This document shows, piece by piece, positions 23,776 to 37,684 of a DNA stretch of 60,000 nt. This DNA comes from Membranipora membranacea (lineage: Eukaryota; Bryozoa; Gymnolaemata; Cheilostomatida; Membraniporidae). Location of the stretch: assembly GCA_914767715.1 (NCBI GenBank), contig OU612066.1:31224283-31284282 (forward strand). Reading direction: 5' to 3'. A program made the position numbers and the translations under genes. The notes beneath the pieces were generated by a model. The model was given only the letters and a program-made list of their open reading frames with translations, made no database searches and was not told the DNA's origin. Positions within the stretch are counted from its first letter, which is position 1. Each line of letters starts with the position of its first letter.

Positions 23776-24786
23776 GACTAGACACTGCCCTCTGATAATT
23801 CGTAAAGTATGTGATACCTGTTCCATCATCTCATTACATGTTTGACACAAGATATCGTATTCAACTCATCCTCCAAAACTATGTAGCTTGGAACACATTT
23901 TGCGTTGTAGGAACATGCTGATCACCTCGAGAAACAGGAATATAATTATTGATCTCAAACTCATACTTGAAATTCCATCGTATTGTATTTCGTCGTTTTA
24001 TATTATATCATATTAAATAATTATATATTCTATTATATCAAATCGATTGTCACATTACAATGAACTTCTAATATACCGAAAAATGACAGAGGTGTATTTG
24101 TACTTTAAGGTCGCTCTTGGTTCTGTAGTTAGAAACAGACTAAAACAGGCACCAAATAAAATGGATTTTTCACACTCAGGTACTGCAGCTGATAGATCAG
24201 GCAGCTATACCATAACCTGTTCCCATAGAGAAAGGAGTTTCATGACATGGGTGAAGTTTGAGAGCCTCATCTAGAATATGCCAAATATCTGCAAGTAGCT
24301 AACAATGTAGTATCTCTAGCAGACTTAACAAATCAACGAATTGAGAACTGTACAAGTAATGCTTTGTAACTTTGGATTTGTTTTGACATGGTTAGTAGGA
24401 AGATAACTCTCGAGACAAGTTAGAGCTTCAAAGCTATATATATACGCACCCTCGCCACTTCTATATACTTGATTACTGCCGATCAAAGTCCATGACAAAT
24501 ACAGACCATACATAAACAAAAAAAATAAAAAACAAAGCAGTACGTTTTATTTATGGAAAATGAAATCATTGTCTGTAAACACTGTCCTATTTATGGAAGG
24601 GTGATATCGACTTTCCAAAAATTTCTTGCATGGATGATTCTCATGTTCCTTAACCTTTTCAATATATCTTAAACACAGAATACCAAGATGTATGTAAAAA
24701 TGTAAAAATGTAAAATGTAAATCACTTTTTATTTAGCTGCTCTCCAGCAATCTTTACATGAATATAAGATAGATACATATACATAT
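23776..24786. other. Gene-free stretch
   Basis: AT-rich (24000-24035 almost pure A/T). The part at 24275-24400 matches 51735-51850 downstream of R-C, so X6 and R-C share 3' flank sequence. A short ATGTAAAA repeat lies at 24690-24722. Confidence 0.5.
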
Positions 24787-24930
24787 TCAATTTAGCGCAC
24801 TCCTGTACAAGGTAGGAGTGGGCAAGCTAGGCTATTGTCCAGAGAGCTCACCTCCTTCAGCAGCATGGGTAGTGACTGGGATTCGAACCTGCAACTATCT
24901 CTTCATACTCTTCCTCATATGGAATCATAA
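24787..24930 (-). repeat. tRNA-derived SINE-like element
   Basis: On the minus strand it contains a perfect RNA polymerase III B box, GGTTCGAATCC (about 24880-24890). The body downstream runs toward 24787. The A box is weak, so this may be a remnant. Confidence 0.45.
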
Positions 24931-25005
24931 TTCTAGTGCAGAGCTTTTGAAATATCTCCAGCTTATCCTTATCTTTTGGGAGGTAGTTGGGAACCAGCAC
25001 AGGGC

Positions 25006-25028
25006 TGTATGGGTACTGTACCCATACA
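25006..25028. repeat. Perfect palindrome built on TATGGGTA
   Basis: Two 11-base arms, TGTATGGGTAC and GTACCCATACA, around a single T. The arms contain the same TATGGGTA unit that forms the hexamer array 830 bases further on. Confidence 0.6.
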
Positions 25029-25199
25029 CCTCTGTTGTCTTTGCATATAATAAGCAACTTCATGGCATTAAAAAAATTTCTTTGCCTCTTCCGATAGCTG
25101 CAATACGTTGCTTGATTTATTTACTGATTTACTTTTTTAGAAAACTCAGCATCTAAGATTGTGCTAAATAACTGAATAAAATTTCATTCTTATGTATTA

Positions 25200-25856
25200 C
25201 ATACAGAAACCAAAACCTAGAAGGCTATGAAGCACTTGAAAAAAATGACACAAACAATTTTTTTAGACACTAAAAGAACCATCAAGGAACGTGGCGCTCC
25301 CTTAAGATTAGTTAAAGGTGCATTGATATGTTTTCTTCCCAGCTCAGTTTGGCTCAGTGGTTCACGTGTCTGCCACTTGAACATCAAGTTGTGGGTTTAA
25401 GTCCCATTCGGAAACAAAAGTCGTTTTGACTTTGACTGATCACATAGTCGCTTCAGATGAGGACTCAAAATATTGAGGGTCTTCTGCGTGTACATCAGCA
25501 TGGTGCTTGCTGATAAACAAATCCTACAATATGGTATAACTTCATGTAGGGGGACTCTGTCACCAGCCACTGTAGTGTCAGCATTGTTGTGATGTTCTTC
25601 ATATTGGAAAACAGCGGTCAGTGTTTAACGAGTGGCACTTTTAACTTGGGACACCTAGTTGTCACTGTACAAACTCTTCCTTTGCACGCACATTGGTGCA
25701 AGTCTTTGTAAGCATTGGAAGACAGCAATAAAACCCATATGATATAATTTGTCACAAATTAAATGTTTCTATGGTTATTAAAAAAATATCAAGAATCACT
25801 TTCGAAATTACTGGCAAAGAAAACTATAATTTTTGATACACAATCTTTCCATAAAA
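25200..25856 (+). repeat. Long SINE-like repeat (tRNA head, conserved body)
   Basis: Related to 34835-35110, 53425-54030 and, inverted and internally deleted, 59085-59275. It starts with a block like CAGAAACCACAACCTGAAGG. In the middle is a tRNA-like part with an A-box-like TGGCTCAGTGGT and a B-box-like GGGTTTAAGTCCC (about 25350-25410). It should end at CTTTCCATACC; here the hexamer array begins at that end. Confidence 0.5.
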
Positions 25857-26570
<714 letters not shown>

Positions 26571-26900
26571 TTTGGTAGTGAATTAGGGTGTGTTGTGTTA
26601 CATAATGTTTGATGAGTCTCTCCAGCATCTCACATAGGCAGCTTGTACGAGCTATTGGTCTGTAATTGTTAAGCTGAGTAGATTTCCTAACTTTTGGTAT
26701 AGGATTAACAATAGCTGTTTTCCAGGGTGTTGGTGTTGTATGGTGAAGAGTTTGGTAATAACTGGTGCTAGTTGGTAGGCACAAAATTTCAGGACTTCAG
26801 GGATAACTCCATCTGGCCCTGACCATTTGCGAGGATTTAGCGCTTTCAGTTGCTTATGGACTGTATATATATGCAATCTTATATCATGTCCTCAGGTCAT
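26571..26900 (-). mobile_element. LINE (non-LTR retrotransposon) fragment, copy B
   Basis: Minus-strand reverse-transcriptase pieces in two frames: LKALNPRKWSGPDGVIPEV with CAYQLAPVITKLF, then TPWKTAIVNPIPK and [18 protein letters not shown]. These are the N-terminal RT blocks of CR1/Rex1/jockey-type LINEs. It is frameshifted and cut off by the hexamer array; the rest of RT is missing. Dead fragment. Confidence 0.75.
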
Positions 26901-29900
26901 ACAGAATCCCTGCAAAAAGTGTCTTACAGGTAAAAACAACTTCTCATCAGCTGCAAGAAGCCTGTGTTGATCTTCACTTGCTGCCAATCAGATACAGATA
27001 CATTTGAGTTATATGTCATGGCCCCCAATATATGCCATCATCTCCTGGTCATTCTTTCTTACATATATATGTTTTGTGTCACAACTAAGCACCCTCTCAC
27101 CACTCGTTTTAATGAAGCCAACACTCTTGTTAGTAGTTTCAAATGTAGATTAGAGACAGTGAATGGGCGGTCCGCATATATTTCTTAACCATCTAACCTT
27201 CGCAATTTTATATTCATTTTCCCTTTTAAATCCGAACAGTAACCTCATACCCCTAATCTCTAGGTATTACAATGAGTTTTTAAGGTGCCAGGTAGGTGTT
27301 GCCAGTTTGTTCACACTTCAGTTCAGCTGATTATGTGAAAGATTAACCCAGAGTTCATCCAGAATTTTTTATGACAGGTAATTTCTTGTATTCACATTTT
27401 GATTGGTTGGCAAAAGTTAGTATTCCGCAATTATCAGCAGAGTTGTTCTTAGGCTGTGGTTTCCAATGTTTTGCCATACATTCATATCTTTATTGTAGAC
27501 AAGTTGTCGTCTGACATCCTTGTATGCACACCTGCCACAGTGATTACACATAACATTTGGTTTTTTATTCAGATCGAAATTCAAGGTGATTGATGTATCT
27601 TGAGTCGTCTAGTAATTATCGTACTCGCTAAAGAAAAACAAAAATCATGAAGGGTTTAGGTGTGTGTCCTCTGGCTTCTTGCAAGTTCTCCCTCAGAAAA
27701 TTGAGTCAAAACCCAAAAGGGCGACCCCAGGCCCTCTATCAGCCTAGTCCGCGTCAAAACACCTCGCACGTACCCTTTTGGTGGTTGATATTTCACTCTG
27801 TAACCTACTCATAGTACTCACCACCACCCTCTTCATTTACATACCTTCCTCGCATCCAACTATCCTAATGAATTGATACTATTAAGCAGTCTATAGTGGT
27901 CACCCAAACAGTTTCATTGAGTTATGATAATAATCCATCTAGAACCAACTAGTTCTTGTCATAGATGTTGATCCCTTGTGAAATGTTCCATTAATTGGAT
28001 TTTTCAATAATATCATTAAATTCTAGTTGACGTCTTACTGCCTTCTGTTACAAATAAAACACAGTTTTTGCGAGACAGTCCTAAACATGTGCCGAGAATT
28101 TATTAAAAAAACCAATATCCAAGCAAAAATGACTCATTAGGCCAAAAAGCCTAACTGCAAATATCAAAAGGCATAATTGTTTTGGATTATATCTATGACT
28201 CAGACATTGATTTTTGTTTGTGCATGTGGCAATGGAGGTGTTTAGTAATCGTTCAAGATGGCGTTTAAAATTTAGAGTTAAACAAATTCCATGCAATTTA
28301 TTTCTCACTTATGTCTAATCATCACCATCCACTCATCCACTAATCATCCACTCAGCTCCACAATTTCAATCTCAAACAAGAGGTAATTATGGTATCCTCC
28401 AGATTTCAACAACCACACCGGGTAATTTTATTTGTCTTTGTATAAGCTGTCACAACACCTAATAGATTTAGGGCTGCAGAGATCAAGAAATCAATCGAAA
28501 GATTGTTGGACACTTCCAAATGGTCAATGTTATGCTTTATAGCCATAATGTCATTCCCCTTTCTCATGTTTTTGTTTTTTAAATATTTCGAGACCTCTCT
28601 TATACTATTTGCATAATATATTAGATTATTCCTCCAATAGCATTATGTTGACTTGCACTATCCTCAGTTGAGCGCTAATATTTTATTTTGTGTCATGAGT
28701 TGTTGTCATGAACGTTATATATTTTCTTTCATTTGAGTGAAATACGATCATCGGATATCGTGCGGCGGTGCAATTGTTAGGCAATCATATTGAAACTAAC
28801 CTTCACATTTGAGATCAATTTTTTCTGTTAGATTTCCACAACAAACAAATATTAGTCATTTTTAAATCTGATGTATACCAAATAGCAGTATTTTGTTCAA
28901 TGGATCTCAGATAGGAGTATTTTGCTTGATACCATTTATGGTTATCTACTTTGTCAATGTCAATGTGTTTTTATGTGCAATAAAACTAGAAAACATAAAC
29001 CTATTTGATATTACATCACCAGTGTTGAACAAGTTGAGCCTCATTTAATCTACAAACAAAGGCTTTTATTACGCACTCACACTAAAAGTAAGCTAATTTC
29101 ATGAGGGATGATCCCATTATTCATGCAGAAGCTCTTTCTCCGTCAGTTTAATAATTATTTGCAAACATTTTGATTGGTCAAGAGAAACTTTTGAATCACT
29201 GGCGTCCGCAAAGTTTTCATAGGTTTTAGTATTCATTGTTTTGCAATACATTCATTTCCTTCCTAAAAGCAGGCAGCCATGTAACCTACTTGTAAAATAT
29301 CTGCACCTTTGATTATGCAAAATTATATCGCTAGCGCCCTCTAATAGTTATCTTGATTGCCAAAAAAACAGCCGTTTAGTTTCAATTAAGTTTGTCAACG
29401 GACAGGTATTGGTATTCCTAGTAGAGCTCAAATTATTGAGAAGTTTATGATCATTATATCATCTAGTTTTCTCATTCATTGCAACTATTTATGACAACTT
29501 TGATTTTGTTTAACGGTCAGATGAGTTGAATTTTTGCAAAGGGTATTCAGAGCAAAGCCATAACAAAATTTCCAAAAAATATGCCTAATTCATGTCAGCT
29601 CCATTATAGAACAATGCAAGTATTGGTAGTAGTATTTTATTGTATGGATGGCTGCAGCTAATTGATTTATGTGTGGTATCCATGGCAATTAATTTGACTC
29701 AATAATTTGCGTCCCTTTAAATTTATCATGAGTTTGGTTCCGCAGGATTATAAATACACTCTTGGCGATGTCACAACAAAATAAATTGTATATTCAGATT
29801 GAAACATTCAAAACTTCATTGAAACAATAAAGCATGAGTCACAAGTAAATGTATGTATGTTGGTATCACAGGTATCCCAGGCGTTTAGTCTTTGTTCAAG

Positions 29901-30164
29901 ATGGTCTCTCAAATTTCTGATGCTCTTAGTTCAGTTCCTCAGTATTGGTTTCATACTTATGTCTAATTCCCTTTTGTTCATTATGGACTCAACAGGTACC
30001 AAAGTCACCTAGGCTGTGCTGAAACGAATTAGTACAAACCAACATTAAACAATGAGCTTTGTGTCAAAAATATAAGCAAGCAGGTAGAGACTTTAATGAC
30101 CCATTATTTCTTATCGAATCGGCCAACTAAACTTGCATAGTCGTCGTCTTATTTTCCATTCAGT
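26901..30164 (+). other. Upstream block of SR-B
   Basis: Direct copy of 42000-45800. Holds MITE-like pieces (about 27300-27400 and 29040-29330). A small block at 26964-27188 is open in copies B and C but has no recognisable product and may be LINE 3' sequence or relic. The TATA-like AAATATAAGC lies near 30067, about 95 bases before the S-B ATG. Confidence 0.55.
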
Positions 30165-32421
30165 ATGGCTGCTTTTTACATCTGGATTCGTGTAGGAGTT
30201 CTCCTTTGGCTTCTGCATTTGGGTAAGATAATCTGCATGAATAAGGTCTGATACGCAACCACTTTTCAGTTTTTCATGTGCTGTCTGTGATGGAAGATTG
30301 GATGCCTGGAATCGAATCCGTACTAAATGAAACACTGTCTTGAAACTTTTTGCAACGATCACAGCGATTATCCCTAAAGAATACACACTACAATTGGTAA
30401 AAATTGTGTTTTCACCCTGTGGTCAGATAACACCAGGATATAATTGATTGATGGATAAGTGTGATGCAGCTTCAGAAGGCAAAAAATACAGTACAAATAG
30501 AAAAAAAGAAAACCAGATGGGAAGCATGGGAGCTTATTTTCTTTTAAATTTGGTCTTAGGTTCTGGCAGAATTGTAACGTTGTTGATTTGGAGGTCACTT
30601 CTTGCAAGCCTATGGTAACCTCTGTTTCAATCGAGGCATCGCTACTTATTTTTATCATGTTTGATTTTTGATGTTTTTTCACATCAAAAATTAATCATGA
30701 CTGTACCGTCTCCGTTGCTTGCCGTAGCATGACAATTGCATGTCTCAGATCCTTCTCTCAACTTTGAGATATTCTTCTTCTAATACAATTAATTTTTATG
30801 GACAAGTACTGAGACCCCTTTACACTTTAAATCCTTTCGTTTAGCCAGGTGCTCGGATGAAGTTTATAGTAGAGTAGTGAGTGCGGATGTTGACCATTGT
30901 CCACAACTAAGACTGATGGAAACTAGACTTTGGATTGATTAAACTTTGCAAACTTGAAAAAAATATAAATCTGTAACAATCAACAAACGGACAAAGGAGG
31001 CTGTGATTCTTGAGCATGAAGAAGGTAAATATCTATGATATATACATTTCAATAAATATATTCTTTCAAAATTTATCCAGAGAATATATATTTATAGTCA
31101 GCTAAATGTGAATGTTATATAGCTGGCGTTGAAGCAAATTGATAGGAATTTCTTTTGGGATAATTTCTTCCGGGCAATTCAACTATCATTAAACTTATGA
31201 GCATTGATTATATTGACCATATTGAATTCAATTGAAATTTCAATTGTGTACAATTTTTGTGCTAGATCATTTCTAAAACACGCTAAAGAACTTTTATAGA
31301 GCATAGATTAAGGCTTCTGTCCCCTGAACAATCAGCCAAGTATGATGTCTATAAGATTGATGGACCATCAGACATCAGAAGATTTTTTATCATGCACATT
31401 TATGAAGATTTCAAGACGCCAGATGGACGGAGGGCAGACAAATCCTTAGGTCAGCTGACTGTTGGTCAAGATGGTAGCATGATTGTTGGAACGGTAGGAA
31501 CAATTATCGTTAAATATTTTGACATTATTATTAGCTGTAAAAAGTGAGAAATAAACTGATCTCCAGATAACACTAGTGTGAACACCTAATTTGTTCCCAT
31601 CCCACAATGCTATAAATCAGGTTGCCCCACCAGCAACGCTGGCAAATAGGTTTTGCTAACTAATTCATGCCCTTCCCACTAGAGATATGCATGCAATAGA
31701 TGTCACATGCTATATGTGTGCTGATCTTATGACAATACAAGTTAGTACCAACATGTCTCATACTGTGCTCAAACCCATAACCTACCAAACAAGCATAACG
31801 ATGATCAACAATGCAGCGATGGTCAAATGGGAGGGAAAGGTTAGGGCATACAATACCATATCAAAACACATTTTAATTTTATGAACTAGTTTGATGATGA
31901 TGCATGTTTCCAAAATGTTTTTATTAGATCCTACTTTATTGTCTACTGTTAAAAATCTATCTGGTCTATCAACTTGCTCACAAATGCACATTTTTTTAGC
32001 CAAGCTTGAGAGAACCACTAGAGACTGTGACCATGTGTGATAGTAACGTCTTCCAGATTGTGAGAACTGGTCCAACTCGTCTCTACCCTCGTAATGTCGG
32101 ATTTCATGGTAATGAAGTTCAGTCTTTCTTGGCTTTCAAATATTTTGGTAAGTCTTAGCACCTTTATTTCTGTTGTTTAATTTTGACATTAGTTTGCCCA
32201 CAAATTTTCCGCCGAATCAACAAATAAAACAATTGCAAATACGATGCATTTGGTTCGATTCCATTTTTCTTGTAGTCCGATTCATAATACAGCCAGATTA
32301 TCTATTAATTTTATTTAAAAACATATTACAACTGTTTGCAGTAAAGAACAGGCATCATACAATAATGAGGCTTACTCCACCAGGAAAATGCTCCGAGTCT
32401 GAATGGACACGTTATTACTAA
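30165..32421 (+). pseudogene. S-B: dead copy of the secreted S gene
   Basis: Exon equivalents: 30165-30222, 30878-31024, 31300-31493, 32000-32147 and a damaged exon 5 ending at 32421. The signal-peptide exon is intact, but exon 2 has in-frame TAA (30940-30942) and TGA (30955-30957). Exon 3 carries a 9-base insertion that keeps frame, and exon 5 has lost its first 30 bases or so together with the acceptor. Exons 3 and 4 remain nearly identical to S-C, so the loss is recent. Confidence 0.8.
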
Positions 32422-32655
32422 GCGCTTGAGCCGTTGCATTTTGGTCATGGTCTCAAAACTGTAGTACAGGAAGACATGTTTTAATTACTATAGCAACTCT
32501 ATCAGTGACCAATCGGAATATATGTTCCAACCTATATCATAACCTAAACATGGATCTTTACTACAACACATATTATTTGTTATGTCATCTTGGTAACAAG
32601 ATATCAGATATACTCCTGTAGATATTTCTGATTTGAGTGAAAAGTGATAACTTCA

Positions 32656-34020
32656 ATGAAGCCAAGAGCAGTCTGCTGCATCGCAGTGATAATTATGGTT
32701 TGTATCAGCATTTTGATTTACTTTAAAATTGAATGTCATCTTTCTCATGAATTTTTTATACTGTTCAACTGCATGGTTCTGCCGCTTAAGGTCAGAAGAG
32801 TTTGGTGTTTATGTTCCGGACTAAGTAAAAGACAATTTAATAAAAAGAAAGGTATTTCAATCACACTACATCGTCTTTCTTAGTCAAAAGGTGGTCAACT
32901 CTCAATGAAATTAGATGTAATCAGATTTGTGATTGCATCGTCTTCGAATTTGGGTGAGAGAAAGAAATCTCACTGGTCTATCAGTTAGATGACTTGGGTG
33001 TGGCCGCCTTATCTAAAATAATATGTTTGCGGTAGTTTTGTTTAGCTACAGGTTAGAAAAAATGATCAAATCACAAGACAATCAAAGAGACTCAAATGAG
33101 TTGACATCAGTTTTCCACTCTGGCCAGACGTACCCTTAGACCTAGTAATAAACCTGAAAAGGACACTATATGGAGCTGTAGAATTGAGGCACTGAGGGAA
33201 TTTAATGTTACAATTAAATTGGTGTTATCATGGACATGCAGTCCATATTTTACGATTTTTATTGACCATCAATAAACTTCAATCAGTATATGCAATAGAC
33301 TTAGCAGCTTATCGCCAACAGTTTGATATCAATTTTGAACACAATTTTTTCTATGAGGGTTGTTATGAGATAAAGAAATTAGTCAAAATGTGTTAACCAA
33401 TAATTACTATATGATACTTTTTATGCCATATTTTACCTATTTTAGACATCAGTGAGTTGCATCGGTGGTGATATCAGATTAACCTCTCGAATGACAGTAA
33501 CTATTGAAAGCATGAATAAAACACTGAATTTCAACGTATCGGCACTAATGAATTAGATAGAGCCTGCTTATGCTGGGGACGAAGGAAATGGCACACTCTA
33601 TTATTCAGTTCTTGGGAAAAGCATCTAAGAAGCAAGTGATACAAATAAAGAGAAAATAATAATTTTTGAATCTGAAACGGTAACTGTAAGTTTTTTTCAT
33701 GCACTCGGGAATGCCAGATATCTTCTTGGCACCGACGATTCACTAGAAATCTACATACAACCTAAGGACAGTCAGTCAGGTGAAATTCTGCTCTGTGAGA
33801 TTGAAGGCTGCTGTCACCAAGCGCAGGAATGCAAAGAAATAGATGGTGACATAGGACCTGCAGAGGTTCACCCAGACAATTCCAACATAATCTATTACAC
33901 CGCTGCATCAACAATTTATACAGCTACAGTAGGTGCCAAAACTCCAGTCATAGTAACTGAACTTGACAAATCCAGAGAGAAAATCACTGCGCTTGCTTTC
34001 AACCTAAACAAAACAAAGAT
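32656..34020 (+). pseudogene. R-B: dead, 3'-truncated copy of the receptor R
   Basis: Signal-peptide exon 32656-32697 (starts MKPRAVCC), then ectodomain exon from 33446. It has an in-frame TAG (33554-33556, Trp codon in R-C) and TAA (33626-33628, Tyr codon in R-C). After 34020 the sequence jumps to the equivalent of R-C position 51850, so a 2.1 kb deletion has removed the end of the ectodomain, the membrane exon and the tail. Confidence 0.8.
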
Positions 34021-35110
34021 CGAAAAACAACTCTGTTGACAAGTAAGGGCTTTAAATTCATTTATTCAGTGAGTTTGTGCCTTTCCCAGGCTCCCCGATT
34101 CTTTCGTTAGTGTTTATAATAATTTACAGGTTCCAAACTGCTACTGAACAAATCACAAAAATATCAGTCAGCTTTTCAATCCATCTGAGAACTTTCCATA
34201 TAAAATTTTGTTTTTTCTTATCTTTTGGTTGGCATTGAAAATCCAATGGTCTGCCAAAGTTTTTTTTTATGAGGTGACTCAGAATGTATGAGACAATTTA
34301 GTAGAAGAAACATCACTCAAAACAGCTGTAGTCAATAGTTTAGTGGTATAAACTTGTCTTATGTCGGAACATTAAGATGTGGCCACAGCACAGTACAGTA
34401 TAGATACAGAACTCAAAGACGTTATAAGTTTTCCTTTGCAGCTTACCATGGCTGCAAAACCTTGCCTGATATTTGGAGGCCATCCAGTTACCATCCAAAC
34501 CTTTACAAAACTCAGATTACAATGATTATTCTAAATAAGAAAAAGAATGTCATTTTTTGCGATTGACTCTGAGGCAGATGATTTCAGTGTTGCCAGTGAT
34601 ATATTAATATTCATTAAATACAAGTTGTGGCTTAGAATTAATCCTTCAAACAAAGAGAACTGTTAGTATTATCACTTTTGTTTGACGTTAGCTATACATT
34701 ATTTTTTGCAAATTTGTACCACAAGCAGATTGCTCAGCTAGGTGTGATTGGATAGCTGACTTTTTATGAAGATATCAGGTATCATTTATACAGAGCTAAG
34801 ATGTATTATCATGGTATGTTCATTTCCTTCCAAGGTATAACGTACAGAAACCACAACCTGAGAAGGGCTATGAAGCATTTAACAAAACGACACCAACAGA
34901 TTTTGTTTGACACTAAAAGAACAATCAAGGAACTTTTCCCACCCTTAAGATAAGTTAAAGATGTGTTCATATGTTCTTAACCTAAATCAGTTGGGCTCAT
35001 TAGTACACGTTCCTGCCACTAAAACAGTGATTTCGAATCCATTCTGATACCAACATCGTTGGCACTTTGACTGATCACAAAGTCACACCAGATGCAGCAC
35101 TTAGTATATA
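34021..35110. other. 3' flank of SR-B with repeat fragments
   Basis: 34021-34835 copies 51850-52616 and then 53419 onward. It contains a weak MITE-like copy (34640-34780) and a SINE-like repeat piece (34835-35110, B-box-like ATTTCGAATCC near 35030). A 70-codon open frame at 34354-34566 is also open in the copy at 52180-52392. With only small differences between copies this is weak evidence of coding, and I do not call it. Confidence 0.5.
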
Positions 35111-37684
35111 ACTACTAAACTAGCATATTTTTTTTGTTCTTGTTTCAAAACTTGTCTCGAAGTGCATGCAGCCTTTTACTATTCAACTGTGCCTGAAAAC
35201 CATAGGGGAAAATCTGTTTCTTCAGCTATATTTATCGGCATTGAACGGATGTTTATGACAGAGCGCTGACATGAGTTGAAAAATTGCATCGCCAGAAGCT
35301 GCTGAATCTATTGCAATTTTCAACCTTAAATTCTGATTGAAGCAAATTGAGTTATCAACATTTAACCAGAGCTGGGACAGGTAAATCAATGATAGCTTTG
35401 AGTAAAAATCACTGTTTCTACACCCTCCAGTGACGTCGCGCCACCATAATTAAGTGCCTCACTGCCACAATGCTAATGCTCCATACAGTGTCCTGTCTAG
35501 GTTTATGATCAAGTCTATGGCTACATCAAACATCTCAATCATTTCTGGTATATGCTGAATGAATGCTCAGCTATAAAATAAAGTCTTGGACAAACAAAAT
35601 ATACATTATTGGCCCTGCAGGCTACCTCAAAACAAAGTTAGGTTATAAAAGACCATCTTCATGGGTCAGTGTCATTTCATGATTTATATCAGGTAGACCA
35701 ATTGCAGAATAGCCTTAAATTATTTCCCACAAATTATCAATCAACAGTTACCGAGGTTACTCAGGTTAATCAAAATAGCCAGATAAAGTTGCAGCTTTTA
35801 CAAAGGGTGAAACATGTAAATTTGTAATCTTTAACATTTTGCACATGGCAAATCAGTCTGGTCCAAATAACCAGTGTCTGTCTCATTCTTAACAAAACCT
35901 AGTTTCCCACTAGTCCCAACTACTCTTTATATTATATTCTGTTATTGTCAATCTACAATCAACTTTAGGAATGTTTTTCATGCAGTGACAGAACAAATTA
36001 CCTAAACAATAAGGAAAAGCGGAGAGAAAAAAAATACTATAATAATAAAAATTAGTTAGATTTAAAGTGTTTTGATAGTTTTTGTTTAAAATGAACAAGT
36101 TTGGTTGCTGAGCGTATCTGAACTGGTAAAGAGTTAAAAGTTGTAGTGATTTTTTGTCTTAATTGATTGCTGTATTAATGCAATAGATGTTGGTCTCTAA
36201 AAAAAGTTTTAGAGCTAATTGGAATAAATCCTTCCAAAAGGAAGTCAGGTGCCATCAAATGCAAAATATGAAAACCAAAAATACAGGTGAAATGACCAGC
36301 AAGGAGAGGAAAAGGAATCAGACCAAGATATGTATGTAAATCTCCTGTATGGATTAGACGATACGGGATGTGGTTGACATTTGCTATTAGGCGGAAAACC
36401 CTCTCTGGAGCAAGTATATTCTTTCAAGATAGATAACAGAATTTCGATTTAGTTTGTTTGGATGCGTTTTGTGTGAAAATTGCCATAAAATATTTGTTCA
36501 CCTCTTAATTTGAAGTTTAATTTTGTTCAAACAACTATACCATAATTAGGCAAACCTTTCTGTGGTTTTTCTCCAGTATTGCGTAAGGTAATGTCACCTG
36601 TAATCCTCCAAACAAAGGACTTCATTACACACACACCCTCAAGTTTAGCTGATTGGAGGGGATTATATCAGATTAAGACGATATGTGACAGTCATATCCT
36701 GGTATTGATTGTTTTGGTTGGATAGTGTAAGTTTGTCACTATAATTTTTTTTTGCTGTGATTAATTTTATCGTACAATGAGGCCTTCTGAAGCAGGCAAT
36801 CTGCTGCTATCCTGGTGAAAACCAGCCACTGTTGTTACACATTGATTTTTTTTATTCAGATGCAACTTAACTTTGTAAAATGACTATATTTATGTTAGAT
36901 GAAAGCCCCCATTCAATAAAAGTATCATGGTCTGTAAGAACTTACATATAAAATTGGCAGCCAAACAGAACACTACTGGTTTTGATAGTATATTGTGCTG
37001 TGTAGTGGTACTACTAATTAAGATATCATCAGTTCTGAAACTTTTTTCTAGGATAAGGTTAAATTATAGGTCGGGCACTTAGCATGCTGGCATTATGGGT
37101 TATGTTACCAAGGGAACAGACAACACTGAGAAAGTTTAAATTGATATCTGTTTTTGTGGGTATGGATTAAAGGTTCCTTTAGGCAGACTATTTTACAGGC
37201 AAGTTACTTCTAATAGTTAAATTAGTTCAAGGACATTGTCCTCAAACTAAAAAAATATCTAACATAGGATCGATGTTGTGAAAGTATTGTCTAAAATATG
37301 TGAAGGGCTGAAAAAAAACTAACAAATCTAAGACTGAGCAGTTAGATATCGCAGTGAGGTTAAAACCCTACAAAAATTGTCAAAGGATGAGGTTTCAATG
37401 TTTATCTGTAACACAAGCTGAACCCAGGTTTATTTTTACATCCGAACTCAAGATAAAAAAATATGAAGATGGTTAAGACAAAGGCTGAAAGTATTCCGGT
37501 CTAGCTTACTTTAATATGATTGTCTGTGGAACGCACTACAAAATAAATTAAATTGAGAGAAATGCACCCTATGTTATTTTCAACTTCAATTTTATCAAGT
37601 CCTGAATGAAGAACCCTTTTGATATCAGCTTCTAGGTATAGTAAGTGTGTCCATTGATTTGCAAGTAATGGAGCGTACATTTTT
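35111..37684. other. Gene-free stretch, left part of the X3 duplication
   Basis: From about 35520 it copies 480-3437. It includes a MITE-like piece near 36595-36730 that matches the one at 1765-1900. No exon seen. Confidence 0.55.

Noticed and set aside
26964-27188. 74-codon frame with a partner at 41949-42293
   Set aside because: Sits in LINE-adjacent duplicated sequence; the partners differ by frameshift-like gaps, so likely repeat remnant.
31782-32075. Minus-strand frames over S exon 4 (also 47450-47758)
   Set aside because: Antisense shadow of the conserved S exon.
34354-34566. 70-codon frame also open at 52180-52392
   Set aside because: The copies are too similar for openness to mean anything; no domain, no splice or promoter support.
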